Assembly (NCBI GenBank): GCA_946887025.1
Contig: CAMPJY010000061.1
Coordinates: 1-13,990, forward strand
Source: an uncultured Salinimicrobium sp.
Lineage (GTDB): Bacteria > Bacteroidota > Bacteroidia > Flavobacteriales > Flavobacteriaceae
Direction: 5' to 3'
DNA: 13,990 nucleotides
This document shows positions 1 through 6,540 of the stretch, one piece after another. Position 1 is the stretch's first letter. Each line of letters begins with the position of its first letter. Below the pieces are notes generated by a model. That model saw only the letters and a list, made by a program, of their open reading frames with translations. It made no database searches and had not been told where the DNA came from. A program made the translations under genes and the position numbers.

Positions 1-1147
1 CCTGTGAAATATCAGCCAGAATATCTTCTATATGTTCGAGCCCAACAGAAATGCGTATTAATCCGGGGGTGATCCCTACTTCCAATCGCTCTTCTTCTGA
101 AAGTTTCCCATGGGTTGTTGAGGCTGGATGGGTGACAATGGTTCTGGTGTCACCAAGATTGGCGGTACGGGAACAGAGCTGTAATCTGTCCAGAAATTTT
201 CTTCCTGCATCCAGCCCTCCGTTTATTTCGAAAGAAATGATGTTGCCCCCAAGGCTCATCTGTTTTCTGGCAATTTCATACTGTGGATGGGAAGGAAGAA
301 AAGGATACTTCACTTCCTTTATATGACAGTTTTCCTCGAGAAATTCGGCAAGTTGTAAGGCATTCTGGCAATGCTTTTCCAGGCGTACTGCCAGGGTCTC
401 CAGACTTTTTGAAAGGATCCAGGCATTGAAAGGCGACAGGGCGGGTCCGGTGTTGCGGGCAAAGAGATAGATCTCCCTAATGAGATCAGCCCTGCCCACG
501 GTAACGCCACCCAAAACACGACCCTGACCATCAATAAGCTTGGTAGCCGAATGTATTACCAGATGAGCTCCATATTTTATGGGATTCTGAAGAATGGGAG
601 TGGCAAAGCAGTTGTCGATGATAAGTAGCAGCCCGTGTTTTTCTGCGATCTTACCTAACAGCTCCAGATCAAGAATATCAACTCCCGGATTGGTAGGGGT
701 TTCCGCAAAAATGACTTTGGTGTTCGGAGTGATAAGTTCTTCGATCTTCTGAGGTTCCTCCACCTGGAAATAGCTGTGGCTGATGTTCCACTTAGGAAAG
801 TATTTTCCAAAAAGGCTATGCGTGGAACCGAAGATGGAACGGGCAGAGATGATATGGTCCCCACTGTTGAGCAGGGCAGCCAGGGTAGAGAAAACTGCCG
901 ACATTCCCGTTGCAAAGGCAGTTCCCGCTTCGGCTCCTTCAAGTTTCACCATCTTTTCGACAAATTCTGTGGTATTAGGATTGGTGAATCTGCTATAAAT
1001 ATTTCTGTCCAATTCCTCCGAGAAGGAAGCGCGCATTTCTTCGGCATCGTCAAAGACAAAACTGGAAGTGAGGTATACCGGGGCAGAATGTTCGGCATAC
1101 TGGGATCGGGGGATTTGGGTTCTGATAGCTTCGGTTTCGGGGTGCAT
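1..1147 (-). CDS. metZ: O-succinylhomoserine sulfhydrylase / trans-sulfuration PLP enzyme, 3' end cut by window
   Basis: A Cys/Met-metabolism PLP-dependent enzyme. By family it should make homocysteine from O-succinylhomoserine and sulfide in methionine biosynthesis, in the cytoplasm. I translated the minus strand from ATG at 1147; an in-frame TAA lies two codons upstream, so the start is secure. 382 codons are visible with no stop, close to the family's usual length of 385-395, so only a few residues are missing. Landmarks: YSRFTNPNT at residues 51-59 (Tyr-x-Arg phosphate contact), Asp178 in IIDNCFATP (PLP ring nitrogen), and the Schiff-base Lys203 in HSATKLIDGQGRVLGGVTVG. The C-terminal THPASTTH (339-346) and GLIRISVGLEHIEDI (362-376) segments are typical. 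The IDGQGRVLGG stretch fits MetZ better than cystathionine gamma-synthase or lyase, but substrate choice (O-succinyl or O-acetyl) cannot be proven by eye. A SAM-clan riboswitch lies in its leader, which supports a methionine role. Confidence 0.93.
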   Translation of the reverse strand, partial: MHPETEAIRTQIPRSQYAEHSAPVYLTSSFVFDDAEEMRASFSEELDRNIYSRFTNPNTTEFVEKMVKLEGAEAGTAFATGMSAVFSTLAALLNSGDHIISARSIFGSTHSLFGKYFPKWNISHSYFQVEEPQKIEELITPNTKVIFAETPTNPGVDILDLELLGKIAEKHGLLLIIDNCFATPILQNPIKYGAHLVIHSATKLIDGQGRVLGGVTVGRADLIREIYLFARNTGPALSPFNAWILSKSLETLAVRLEKHCQNALQLAEFLEENCHIKEVKYPFLPSHPQYEIARKQMSLGGNIISFEINGGLDAGRKFLDRLQLCSRTANLGDTRTIVTHPASTTHGKLSEEERLEVGITPGLIRISVGLEHIEDILADISQ

Positions 1148-1187
1148 ATATTAAGTTTATGGTTAACACAATAACAACAGGATCAAT

Positions 1188-1265
1188 ATTTCCTACCGGG
1201 AAATTTCAGATCTGACTCAAAAAAGGAAAAAGGCTATCGCAGGAATTCAACGTTTTTTCCGGAAT
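1188..1265 (-). promoter_or_regulatory. Putative expression platform of the metZ riboswitch
   Basis: Downstream of the aptamer the RNA contains a second near-copy of the P1 3' strand: GCGATAGCC at 1232-1240 against GCGATAAGCC at 1266-1275. Next comes TCCTTTTTTGAG (1227-1216), the exact reverse complement of CTCAAAAAAGGA (1320-1309), which makes up most of P2. Pairing the two would destroy P2. Further down lie a TCAGATCTGA palindrome (1206-1215) and a 6-bp hairpin ATTTCC-CGGTA-GGAAAT (1188-1204), about 40 nt before the start codon. No classic stem-plus-U-tract terminator is evident, so whether control is transcriptional or translational is open. Confidence 0.5.
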
Positions 1266-1337
1266 GGCTTATCGCTTCAGCACCTTGCTCGTTCTGCAGG
1301 TTGCTATCTCCTTTTTTGAGATTCTTGATAATTAGCC
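1266..1337 (-). promoter_or_regulatory. SAM-I-clan riboswitch aptamer, apparently lacking P4
   Basis: Read on the minus strand, the leader of metZ has the SAM-I core elements in order. TTATCAAGA (J1/2) is followed by a short P2 hairpin ATCTC-AAAAAAG-GAGAT (1322-1306), then AGCAACCTGC (P3 5' arm), a seven-base loop AGAACGA, and GCAAGGTGCTGA (P3 3' arm plus J3/4). GATAAGCC closes P1 against TTATC, with GGCT further out. Compared with textbook SAM-I aptamers, P2 is very short, with no kink-turn or pseudoknot loop visible, and P3 is followed almost directly by the P1 3' strand. The P4 hairpin therefore seems absent, as in SAM-I/IV variants. A 4-bp pairing of the P3 loop (AACG) with CGTT at 1249-1252 could be the second pseudoknot of that group, but this is weak. 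Identity rests on core-motif recognition; no covariance search was run. Confidence 0.82.
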
Positions 1338-1344
1338 AAAAATA
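1337..1344 (-). promoter_or_regulatory. Candidate -7 promoter element for metZ leader
   Basis: TATTTTTG on the minus strand matches the Bacteroidota -7 consensus TAnnTTTG exactly and sits immediately upstream of the riboswitch core. Transcription would begin about 1333-1330, which would leave a 5-bp P1 (TTATC/GATAA) at the very 5' end of the RNA. No convincing TTG -33 element is seen, so an upstream alternative cannot be excluded. Confidence 0.42.
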
Positions 1345-1375
1345 GATATTTCTACATAAACAGGAAACGATGTTC

Positions 1376-1425
1376 ATTAATTATTTTGCAATTAATCTTT
1401 TAAGATTCTTTTAACCCCATTGGGG
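1376..1425. repeat. Cluster of three short dyads in the metZ / small-protein divergent region
   Basis: The 421-bp gap between metZ and the next gene holds the riboswitch on its left side. On its right side are three inverted repeats almost end to end: ATTAATT-n7-AATTAAT (1376-1396), AATCTT-TT-AAGATT (1394-1407) and CCCC-ATT-GGGG (1415-1425). They may be operator sites for either divergent transcription unit. I see no perfect TAnnTTTG element on the plus strand between here and 1569, and nothing else recognisable from 1426 to 1568. Confidence 0.4.
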
Positions 1426-1568
1426 ACTTATTTTACTAATTTGAGCTTTCATTTTGATAGCTTTTTACTTTCCATAAATAATAAGTAATTGCCAGTTGCC
1501 CCCTGGAAGTGCTGTGGAAAATAAAGAATTTCAGATCTAAGAAGAACTTAACCTAAACCCGATGAGCC

Positions 1569-1781
1569 ATGAAAAAGTTATTTACCATTATTGCCGTGTT
1601 CTTTGTATTTTCCATGAATACAAAGGCCGAGGAGGCCGCCCTTACAACCGAACCAGGGACTCCCGAAGATGAGGAATGCACAAAAGCTGCCTGGGATTAT
1701 GGCACCAGACAAGGAGATGGGGATCGGGACCGGGAATATTTCATGACCAATTGGTACTATGAAGTATATTGTGCCGAGTAG
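1569..1781 (+). CDS. Small secreted acidic protein with two cysteines (70 aa), function unknown
   Basis: Not a family I recognise. The protein begins MKKLFTIIAVFFVFSMNTKA, a clear Sec signal peptide (two Lys, a hydrophobic core, small residues before probable cleavage after Ala20). That leaves a mature domain of about 50 residues, strongly acidic and rich in Tyr and Trp toward the C-terminus. Two cysteines (Cys37, Cys68) could form one disulfide in the periplasm. The gene ends in TAG and is followed after 24 bp by the GLPGLI-family gene on the same strand, so co-transcription is likely. The well-formed signal peptide, the normal start context after an AT-rich leader and the operon spacing argue that this is a real gene despite its length. 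No lipobox or double-glycine leader is present. Confidence 0.72.
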   Translation: MKKLFTIIAVFFVFSMNTKAEEAALTTEPGTPEDEECTKAAWDYGTRQGDGDRDREYFMTNWYYEVYCAE

Positions 1782-1805
1782 ATTAATCCTCCTCAAAATT
1801 AAATT

Positions 1806-2555
1806 ATGATTAAAATTCTTTTTGTCCCCCTCCTGCTTCTTCTGATGCCGGGAAATACTCTCGCGCAGGAAATTGCAGGGCAGGTATCTTATAAAAAAGA
1901 GCTAAGGCTCACTAATGAACCTTTTGAGGATTTGAAGGAAACCGATCCGGAAAGGTATGAAAGGTTCTCCTCATTTACTCAGCAGATAGTGGAAGCCCAG
2001 AAACAGGTGGATTATACCCTGACCTTTCGTGCAGGGACTTCCAATTATTACGCTGAAGATATTCTTGGCAAAGAAAAGGGGCTGGTAAATAAGATCCAGT
2101 CCATTACAGGGTTGTTTTACACCAATGTCCAAAACAATAATCGATTTCAGGAACTGGAAGTCGGGGGGCGATCCTTCATTATTCAATCAAAACCGACCGA
2201 TTGGAAAATTACCGGGGAAACCAAAATGATTTCAGGATACATGTGTCGTAAGGCAGTGGCCACAAAAACACTGACCTCTTCCCGGCCGGGAAAAAAACTT
2301 GTTCGTGAGCTTGTGGCATGGTTTGCTCCGGAAATCCCCATTCCTTTCGGTCCCGAAGGTTATGGAGGCCTCCCGGGGCTGATCCTCGAAATGACCAATA
2401 ACAGGGATCACTATTTTGCTACAAAAATAGACATCGGTAAAAAAGACGTAGAGATAAGAAAACCTTCTAAAGGCGACCTGGTGAGCCAGGAGGAATATCA
2501 GGCAATCATGGCCGGGCTGGGGGGAAAATTCAAGAGTTTTCACGGGATCGAATAG
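1806..2555 (+). CDS. GLPGLI family periplasmic protein
   Basis: A 249-residue member of the Bacteroidota GLPGLI family, named for a motif seen here exactly at residues 188-193 in EGYGGLPGLILEM. The signal peptide is MIKILFVPLLLLLMPGNTLAQ, with cleavage near residues 20-21. The upstream family signature W-K-I-T-G-E-T-K-M-I-S-G-Y-M-C-R-K-A (133-150) and the segment AWFAPEIPIPFGPEGYGG (171-188) are also present. The biochemical role of the family is not established. Members are often found beside outer-membrane beta-barrel proteins with carboxypeptidase-like regulatory domains, and such a gene follows directly here (2614-5325). That suggests a periplasmic partner in the same envelope process, which is inference. 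The length is normal for the family. Confidence 0.93.
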   Translation: MIKILFVPLLLLLMPGNTLAQEIAGQVSYKKELRLTNEPFEDLKETDPERYERFSSFTQQIVEAQKQVDYTLTFRAGTSNYYAEDILGKEKGLVNKIQSITGLFYTNVQNNNRFQELEVGGRSFIIQSKPTDWKITGETKMISGYMCRKAVATKTLTSSRPGKKLVRELVAWFAPEIPIPFGPEGYGGLPGLILEMTNNRDHYFATKIDIGKKDVEIRKPSKGDLVSQEEYQAIMAGLGGKFKSFHGIE

Positions 2556-2565
2556 ATCAACCGGC

Positions 2566-2595
2566 TTTTGGGTTTAGGTTTTTTATTTAACTTTC
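2566..2595 (+). promoter_or_regulatory. Weak candidate promoter upstream of the barrel gene
   Basis: TTTTG (2566-2570) and TAACTTTC (2588-2595, one mismatch to TAnnTTTG) are separated by 17 bp, in the short gap after the GLPGLI gene. It could give the downstream barrel gene its own promoter, or be chance in AT-rich DNA. Confidence 0.28.
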
Positions 2596-2613
2596 CATTT
2601 CACGAACCCCAAA

Positions 2614-5325
2614 TTGACTTTGAGCGTTTCCCGGCTTATTTCCTTCCGTATAATGCTGATCTTCTTCTTTGGGATATTCTTCAGCATAGAAAACTTGTAC
2701 GCCCAGCAGGTGGAGCTGAAAGGGGTGGTTCGTGACAGTCTTCATCAGGCACTTCCCCATACCAATATCATCGCCAGTCCTTTGGGTGGTGAAGCTTCCA
2801 TTAATTTTGCTATTTCTGATGAGCAGGGCAGGTACCGCCTGGACCTGACTTCTGAAAAGCAGTATCGGCTGGAGGTAATACATCTTGGATTTTCAAAACT
2901 CGTAGATACCCTGAGCATATCTGAAAATACCGAAAAGGATTTCATTTTATTCAGAACTGTGGAAGCCCTTGAGGAGATCATTATTGAACAGGAGATGGCG
3001 GTGATTGTCAAGGAAGATACCATTACTTACAGGGTGGAGCAGTTCAAGACCGGGGAAGAGCGCAAATTGAGAGAGGTATTGAAAAAGCTGCCAGGGGTAG
3101 AAGTGGATCGTGCGGGAAATGTGACCATCAACGGAAAGCAGGTGACCAAGCTGATGGTGGAAGGCAAGACCTTTTTTACAGGAGATGCCAAACTGGGAGT
3201 GAACAATATTCCCGCCGATGCGGTAGAGGAGGTACAGGCGCTTGATAATTACAGTGAAGTAGCTTTCCTGAAAGACCTTAGTGACAGTGATCAGATGGCC
3301 CTGAATATTAAACTGAAGGAAGGGAAGAAGAATTTTATGTTTGGGGACCTGGAGGCCGGCGCAGGGATTGAAGATCGCTATCTTTTCGATCCCACGCTTT
3401 TTTATTACAGCCCAAAGACAGCGGTGAATGTAATCGGGGATTTCAATAACATTGGGGAGAAATCCTTCACGATGAGTGACTACATCAATTTCGAGGGAGG
3501 ATATACGGGATTGATGGAAGGATCTGCTGCAGTATCCAATATTTTCAAAAGTGATTTTGCGCAATTTCTGGGGCAGGAGGATTTTGTCTATAATCGGAAT
3601 GAATTTGGGGCGGGCAGCCTTTCACGGGAGATCTCCGAATCCCTGCAGCTCGACGCATATTCCATTGTATCGGGGGGACGGGTGGAAACCATGACAACTA
3701 ATGAGATCAGGTACCTTACTGAAACCGGACTGGATGAATTCAGGGAAACAAGCCTGGACAATAAACTTTTCTTTACCCTGAGCAAACTGAAATTACGGTA
3801 CAGGCCTGATGCAAAAACTGATGTTATTTATGATGCCACCGTTAAGACTTCAGAAGGAGATGCAGAGCAGGAACTGTTGTCCCAAAGTCCGGAGGGAGTG
3901 CATCAGACGCGCGCCCTTCAGGATCCGGAAAATGTGGAGCTGAACCAGTTCCTGAGTTATAACAAACAGTTTTCCTACGAGCATACCTCTACCCTCACTG
4001 CAACTTATACCTATGAAGACAGCAGGAACCGGAATGACTGGTTCTTCGACAGGCCTGTCTTTTCAGGCATCATTCCTTTTGAAGCGGAAGGGGATATATT
4101 TCATTTGCTGCAGCACAGCAGTTCGAGAATTCACGATACCAGGATAGACCTGAAGCATTACTGGGTGCTGGATAATCTGAATCATCTTTATCCGAAGGCG
4201 GGGATCAACCTTTTCGACCAGGAATTCGGGACATTGGATTATCAGCTTTTCGAAGATGGAAGCAGCAGGAGTTTTCAGGATAGCGGATTTAATAATGATC
4301 TGGGATTCCGGTTATGGGATGTATATACCGGGCTGGAATATAAGGTCAAGCTGGGGGATCTGATAGTCAAGCCGGAGCTTACTTTTCATCAATATTTCTG
4401 GAGGGTATCGCAATTCGGAAAAGAAATAGTGGACCGGGAAAAATCTGTGCTCCTGCCTGCCCTGATGCTGAAATACGAATTCAATTCTTCCGAACATCTG
4501 AATTTCGACTACAATCTCAAATCCGGCTTCGACGATGCCAGCAGTTATGCGAACCGACTTCGCCTGGAAAGTTTCAACCGGATTTCCATGGGAAATGAGG
4601 AGCTTGAAAACGCCCTGTCCCACTCCTTTGCGCTGAGGTATTATCAGTTCAATATGTACAGGGGTCTGTTCGTCAATGCCAGCCTTAGTTATACCCATAG
4701 GCTCAGGTCCATAAAACGCTCCACCAGGCTGCAGGGGATAGACCAGATAAGCAGCCTTATTTATTCCGACCAGCCTGAGGACACCTATTTTGGGGCAGCT
4801 TCCGCGGCAAAGCAATGGGGAAAGCTGAAGTTCAGTCTGAGCGGGAGCATGAGTCTTTCTGATTATTCCCGTATTATCAATGACATCAGCACCGACTATC
4901 ACTCCCGGAATTTCGGCTATACCATAAAGACAGAAACCAGATTCAAAAAACTTCCGAATATCGAGCTGGGGTACCGACAGGATTTCAGCAAATTCTCCTC
5001 AGACGAATTCAACAGTGATTTCGTTAGGATAGATCCATATTTTGAACTGGAATATGACTTCCTCAACGACTTCATACTAAAGGCAGACTATACTTACAAT
5101 TATTATCAGGATAAGGATAACAATGAGACCAACCATTTTCAGCTGGGAAATGCCAGCCTTTTTTACAACCAGGAAGACAGTCCCTGGAGCTTTGAAATCA
5201 ACGTCAGGAACCTTTTCGATGTGGATTACAGGAACTCCAGTAGTTTCAGTGAATTTCTGATCACCGATCAGCGGATCTTCATTCAGCCCCGGACCCTGAT
5301 GTTGAAGATCGGGTATAAACTATAG
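2614..5325 (+). CDS. Outer-membrane beta-barrel protein with carboxypeptidase-like regulatory domain (TonB-receptor-like)
   Basis: A 903-residue outer-membrane protein. A signal peptide ends at LYAQ (residues 28-31). It is followed by a carboxypeptidase-regulatory-like Ig fold (about 33-112: VELKGVVRDSLHQALPHTNI, then DEQGRYRLDL), then a plug-like region (about 118-235, with REVLKKLPGVEVDRAGNVTINGK and NNIPADAVEEVQ). A long run of alternating aromatic and polar strands to residue 903 is typical of the 'outer membrane protein beta-barrel' relatives of TonB-dependent receptors. No TonB box is obvious, and the substrate is unknown. Start: the frame opens with TTG at 2614. ATG at 2653 would give 890 residues but a signal peptide without the two Arg residues of the n-region, so I keep the TTG start with reservation. 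It follows the GLPGLI gene by 58 bp and probably works with it. Confidence 0.9.
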   Translation: MTLSVSRLISFRIMLIFFFGIFFSIENLYAQQVELKGVVRDSLHQALPHTNIIASPLGGEASINFAISDEQGRYRLDLTSEKQYRLEVIHLGFSKLVDTLSISENTEKDFILFRTVEALEEIIIEQEMAVIVKEDTITYRVEQFKTGEERKLREVLKKLPGVEVDRAGNVTINGKQVTKLMVEGKTFFTGDAKLGVNNIPADAVEEVQALDNYSEVAFLKDLSDSDQMALNIKLKEGKKNFMFGDLEAGAGIEDRYLFDPTLFYYSPKTAVNVIGDFNNIGEKSFTMSDYINFEGGYTGLMEGSAAVSNIFKSDFAQFLGQEDFVYNRNEFGAGSLSREISESLQLDAYSIVSGGRVETMTTNEIRYLTETGLDEFRETSLDNKLFFTLSKLKLRYRPDAKTDVIYDATVKTSEGDAEQELLSQSPEGVHQTRALQDPENVELNQFLSYNKQFSYEHTSTLTATYTYEDSRNRNDWFFDRPVFSGIIPFEAEGDIFHLLQHSSSRIHDTRIDLKHYWVLDNLNHLYPKAGINLFDQEFGTLDYQLFEDGSSRSFQDSGFNNDLGFRLWDVYTGLEYKVKLGDLIVKPELTFHQYFWRVSQFGKEIVDREKSVLLPALMLKYEFNSSEHLNFDYNLKSGFDDASSYANRLRLESFNRISMGNEELENALSHSFALRYYQFNMYRGLFVNASLSYTHRLRSIKRSTRLQGIDQISSLIYSDQPEDTYFGAASAAKQWGKLKFSLSGSMSLSDYSRIINDISTDYHSRNFGYTIKTETRFKKLPNIELGYRQDFSKFSSDEFNSDFVRIDPYFELEYDFLNDFILKADYTYNYYQDKDNNETNHFQLGNASLFYNQEDSPWSFEINVRNLFDVDYRNSSSFSEFLITDQRIFIQPRTLMLKIGYKL

Positions 5326-5333
5326 GGAGGTTT

Positions 5334-5361
5334 CTGATTAATTCTCCTTCCTTTTAATCGG
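5334..5361 (+). terminator. Hairpin just after the barrel gene
   Basis: CTGATTAA (5334-5341) can pair with TTAATCGG (5354-5361), 8 bp including one G-U pair around a pyrimidine-rich 12-nt loop. It begins 8 bp after the stop codon. No U-tract follows, so it may be a 3'-end stabilising stem rather than an intrinsic terminator. Confidence 0.33.
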
Positions 5362-5443
5362 AAAATATGGAATGGAAGTTGGGGCTGAAAAGCCTGTAAT
5401 CCAAAGTCATATCCTGATCCGGTAAAGCTCTCAGAAATAATTT

Positions 5444-5451
5444 TACTTTTG
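5444..5451 (+). promoter_or_regulatory. -7 promoter element for the lipoprotein-sigma operon
   Basis: TACTTTTG is an exact match to TAnnTTTG, 65 bp before the lipoprotein start codon at 5516, in a 190-bp gap after the barrel gene. I see no TTG at the expected -33 distance, so an activator or alternative sigma contribution is possible. Confidence 0.55.
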
Positions 5452-5515
5452 TCACGCAACCTTTTGGGTCCGGCGGGTCATATAGGAAAGAGAACCTAAT
5501 AATTTAAACAGAAAA

Positions 5516-5980
5516 ATGAAAAAATCAATCCTTTTACTATTGAGTGTGATCACCCTTTACAGCTGTAGCATGGAAGATGATGGTCCAACTGTTCTTTCTA
5601 CCTTAGCCGAGGTGAGCGAAAATGATCTTCCGGCTTATTTTGAAAAGGGCAAGACCTATACCGTGGAGGTGAGTTATCTCCTGCCCGATTTGTGTCATCA
5701 GCCTGTGGGGCTTAATTTGACCCGGGGTGGCAATATTGGGGACGAGCGCAGGGACATTTATGTGGCTGGAGTAGTTTCTTATGATGTGGACAGCGAAGAA
5801 TGTACTCTGGAAATGGAAGATGAAACGGAGCTGGTTGAGACCACTCAATTCACCATTAACGTTGATGAAGATGAACCCTACACCTTCTATTTCTGGACAG
5901 GAGTGGATTCCACAGGGGAAAGCATTTTTGAAACCGTGGAAGTTCCTGTAGGCGCACCCGACCTGGAAGAAGAAGAATAA
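5516..5980 (+). CDS. Small acidic lipoprotein, first gene of the sigma-factor operon
   Basis: A 154-residue predicted lipoprotein of no family I recognise. MKKSILLLLSVITLYSC gives a lipobox ending at Cys17, so the mature protein should be lipid-anchored in the envelope. The mature part (18-154) is predicted all-beta from its alternating pattern, is acidic, and ends in DLEEEE. Two further cysteines (in PDLCHQP and SEECTLE) may form a disulfide. The stop at 5978-5980 is 15 bp before the GTG of the ECF sigma gene, so the two genes are almost certainly co-transcribed. A role as sensor, regulator or target of the sigma/anti-sigma pair is inference from position only. Confidence 0.86.
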   Translation: MKKSILLLLSVITLYSCSMEDDGPTVLSTLAEVSENDLPAYFEKGKTYTVEVSYLLPDLCHQPVGLNLTRGGNIGDERRDIYVAGVVSYDVDSEECTLEMEDETELVETTQFTINVDEDEPYTFYFWTGVDSTGESIFETVEVPVGAPDLEEEE

Positions 5981-5995
5981 TTTTAAAACCTCCCT

Positions 5996-6538
5996 GTGAG
6001 TTTAAATCAACTTATTAAAAAGTGTAAGCTACAGGACAGAAAGGCCCAGGAAGAGCTTTACCGCAAGTACAGCGGAAAGCTTTTCCTGTTGTGCCTTAAG
6101 TTTTCGAGCGACCGCCAGCAGGCACAGGATACTTTGCAGGACGGTTTTTTGAAGATCTTTGAAAACCTGGACCAGTTTTCAGGAAAAGGCAGTTTTGAGG
6201 GTTGGATGACCAGGATCATGATCAACACAGCCATGAAGAAGTATCGCTCCCGGACGGTCTATTTAAGTGTTGACGAGGATCTTATCGAAGATACCGAAGA
6301 CAATTTTGACGTGGATGAGGAACAGGTGGAACTATCGGAGCTCATCCGATTCATTCAGGAGTTGCCTGAAAGGTACCGGCATGTATTCAATTTATATGTA
6401 ATGGAGGGATTTTCGCATCAGGAGATCTCTGAGATGCTGAAGATCAGTACAGGGACCTCCAAATCAAATCTGGCAAGGGCCCGGCTGAAGCTCCAGGAAA
6501 GCGTGGAGGCCCATCTTCAACTTAAATCTGCGCGCTAA
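5996..6538 (+). CDS. ECF-type sigma-70 family RNA polymerase sigma factor
   Basis: A 180-residue extracytoplasmic-function sigma factor, which would direct RNA polymerase to a dedicated set of promoters. Region 2 spans about residues 16-88: AQDTLQDGFLKIFENLDQF is the core-binding part at 43-61, and GSFEGWMTRIMINTAMKKYR at 65-84 is the -10 recognition helix. An acidic linker (91-112) leads to region 4 (about 120-170), with LPERYRHVFNLYVMEGFSHQ and the helix-turn-helix EISEMLKISTGTSKSNLARARLKL. Translation starts at GTG 5996; no upstream ATG is available before the preceding stop. The stop is 2 bp before the ATG of the next gene, the membrane-anchored barrel protein, in the usual position of an anti-sigma factor. 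The regulon cannot be deduced from this window. Confidence 0.95.
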   Translation: MSLNQLIKKCKLQDRKAQEELYRKYSGKLFLLCLKFSSDRQQAQDTLQDGFLKIFENLDQFSGKGSFEGWMTRIMINTAMKKYRSRTVYLSVDEDLIEDTEDNFDVDEEQVELSELIRFIQELPERYRHVFNLYVMEGFSHQEISEMLKISTGTSKSNLARARLKLQESVEAHLQLKSAR

Positions 6539-6540
6539 TT

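Noticed and set aside
776..1174. A 132-codon open frame on the plus strand opposite metZ.
   Set aside because: It is antisense to a well-conserved PLP enzyme frame with intact catalytic motifs, and its translation has no recognisable structure.
2947..3564. A 205-codon minus-strand frame inside the barrel gene.
   Set aside because: It is fully contained in the continuous, well-patterned outer-membrane protein; the same holds for the 196-codon minus frame at 4312-4902. Both are codon-bias shadows.
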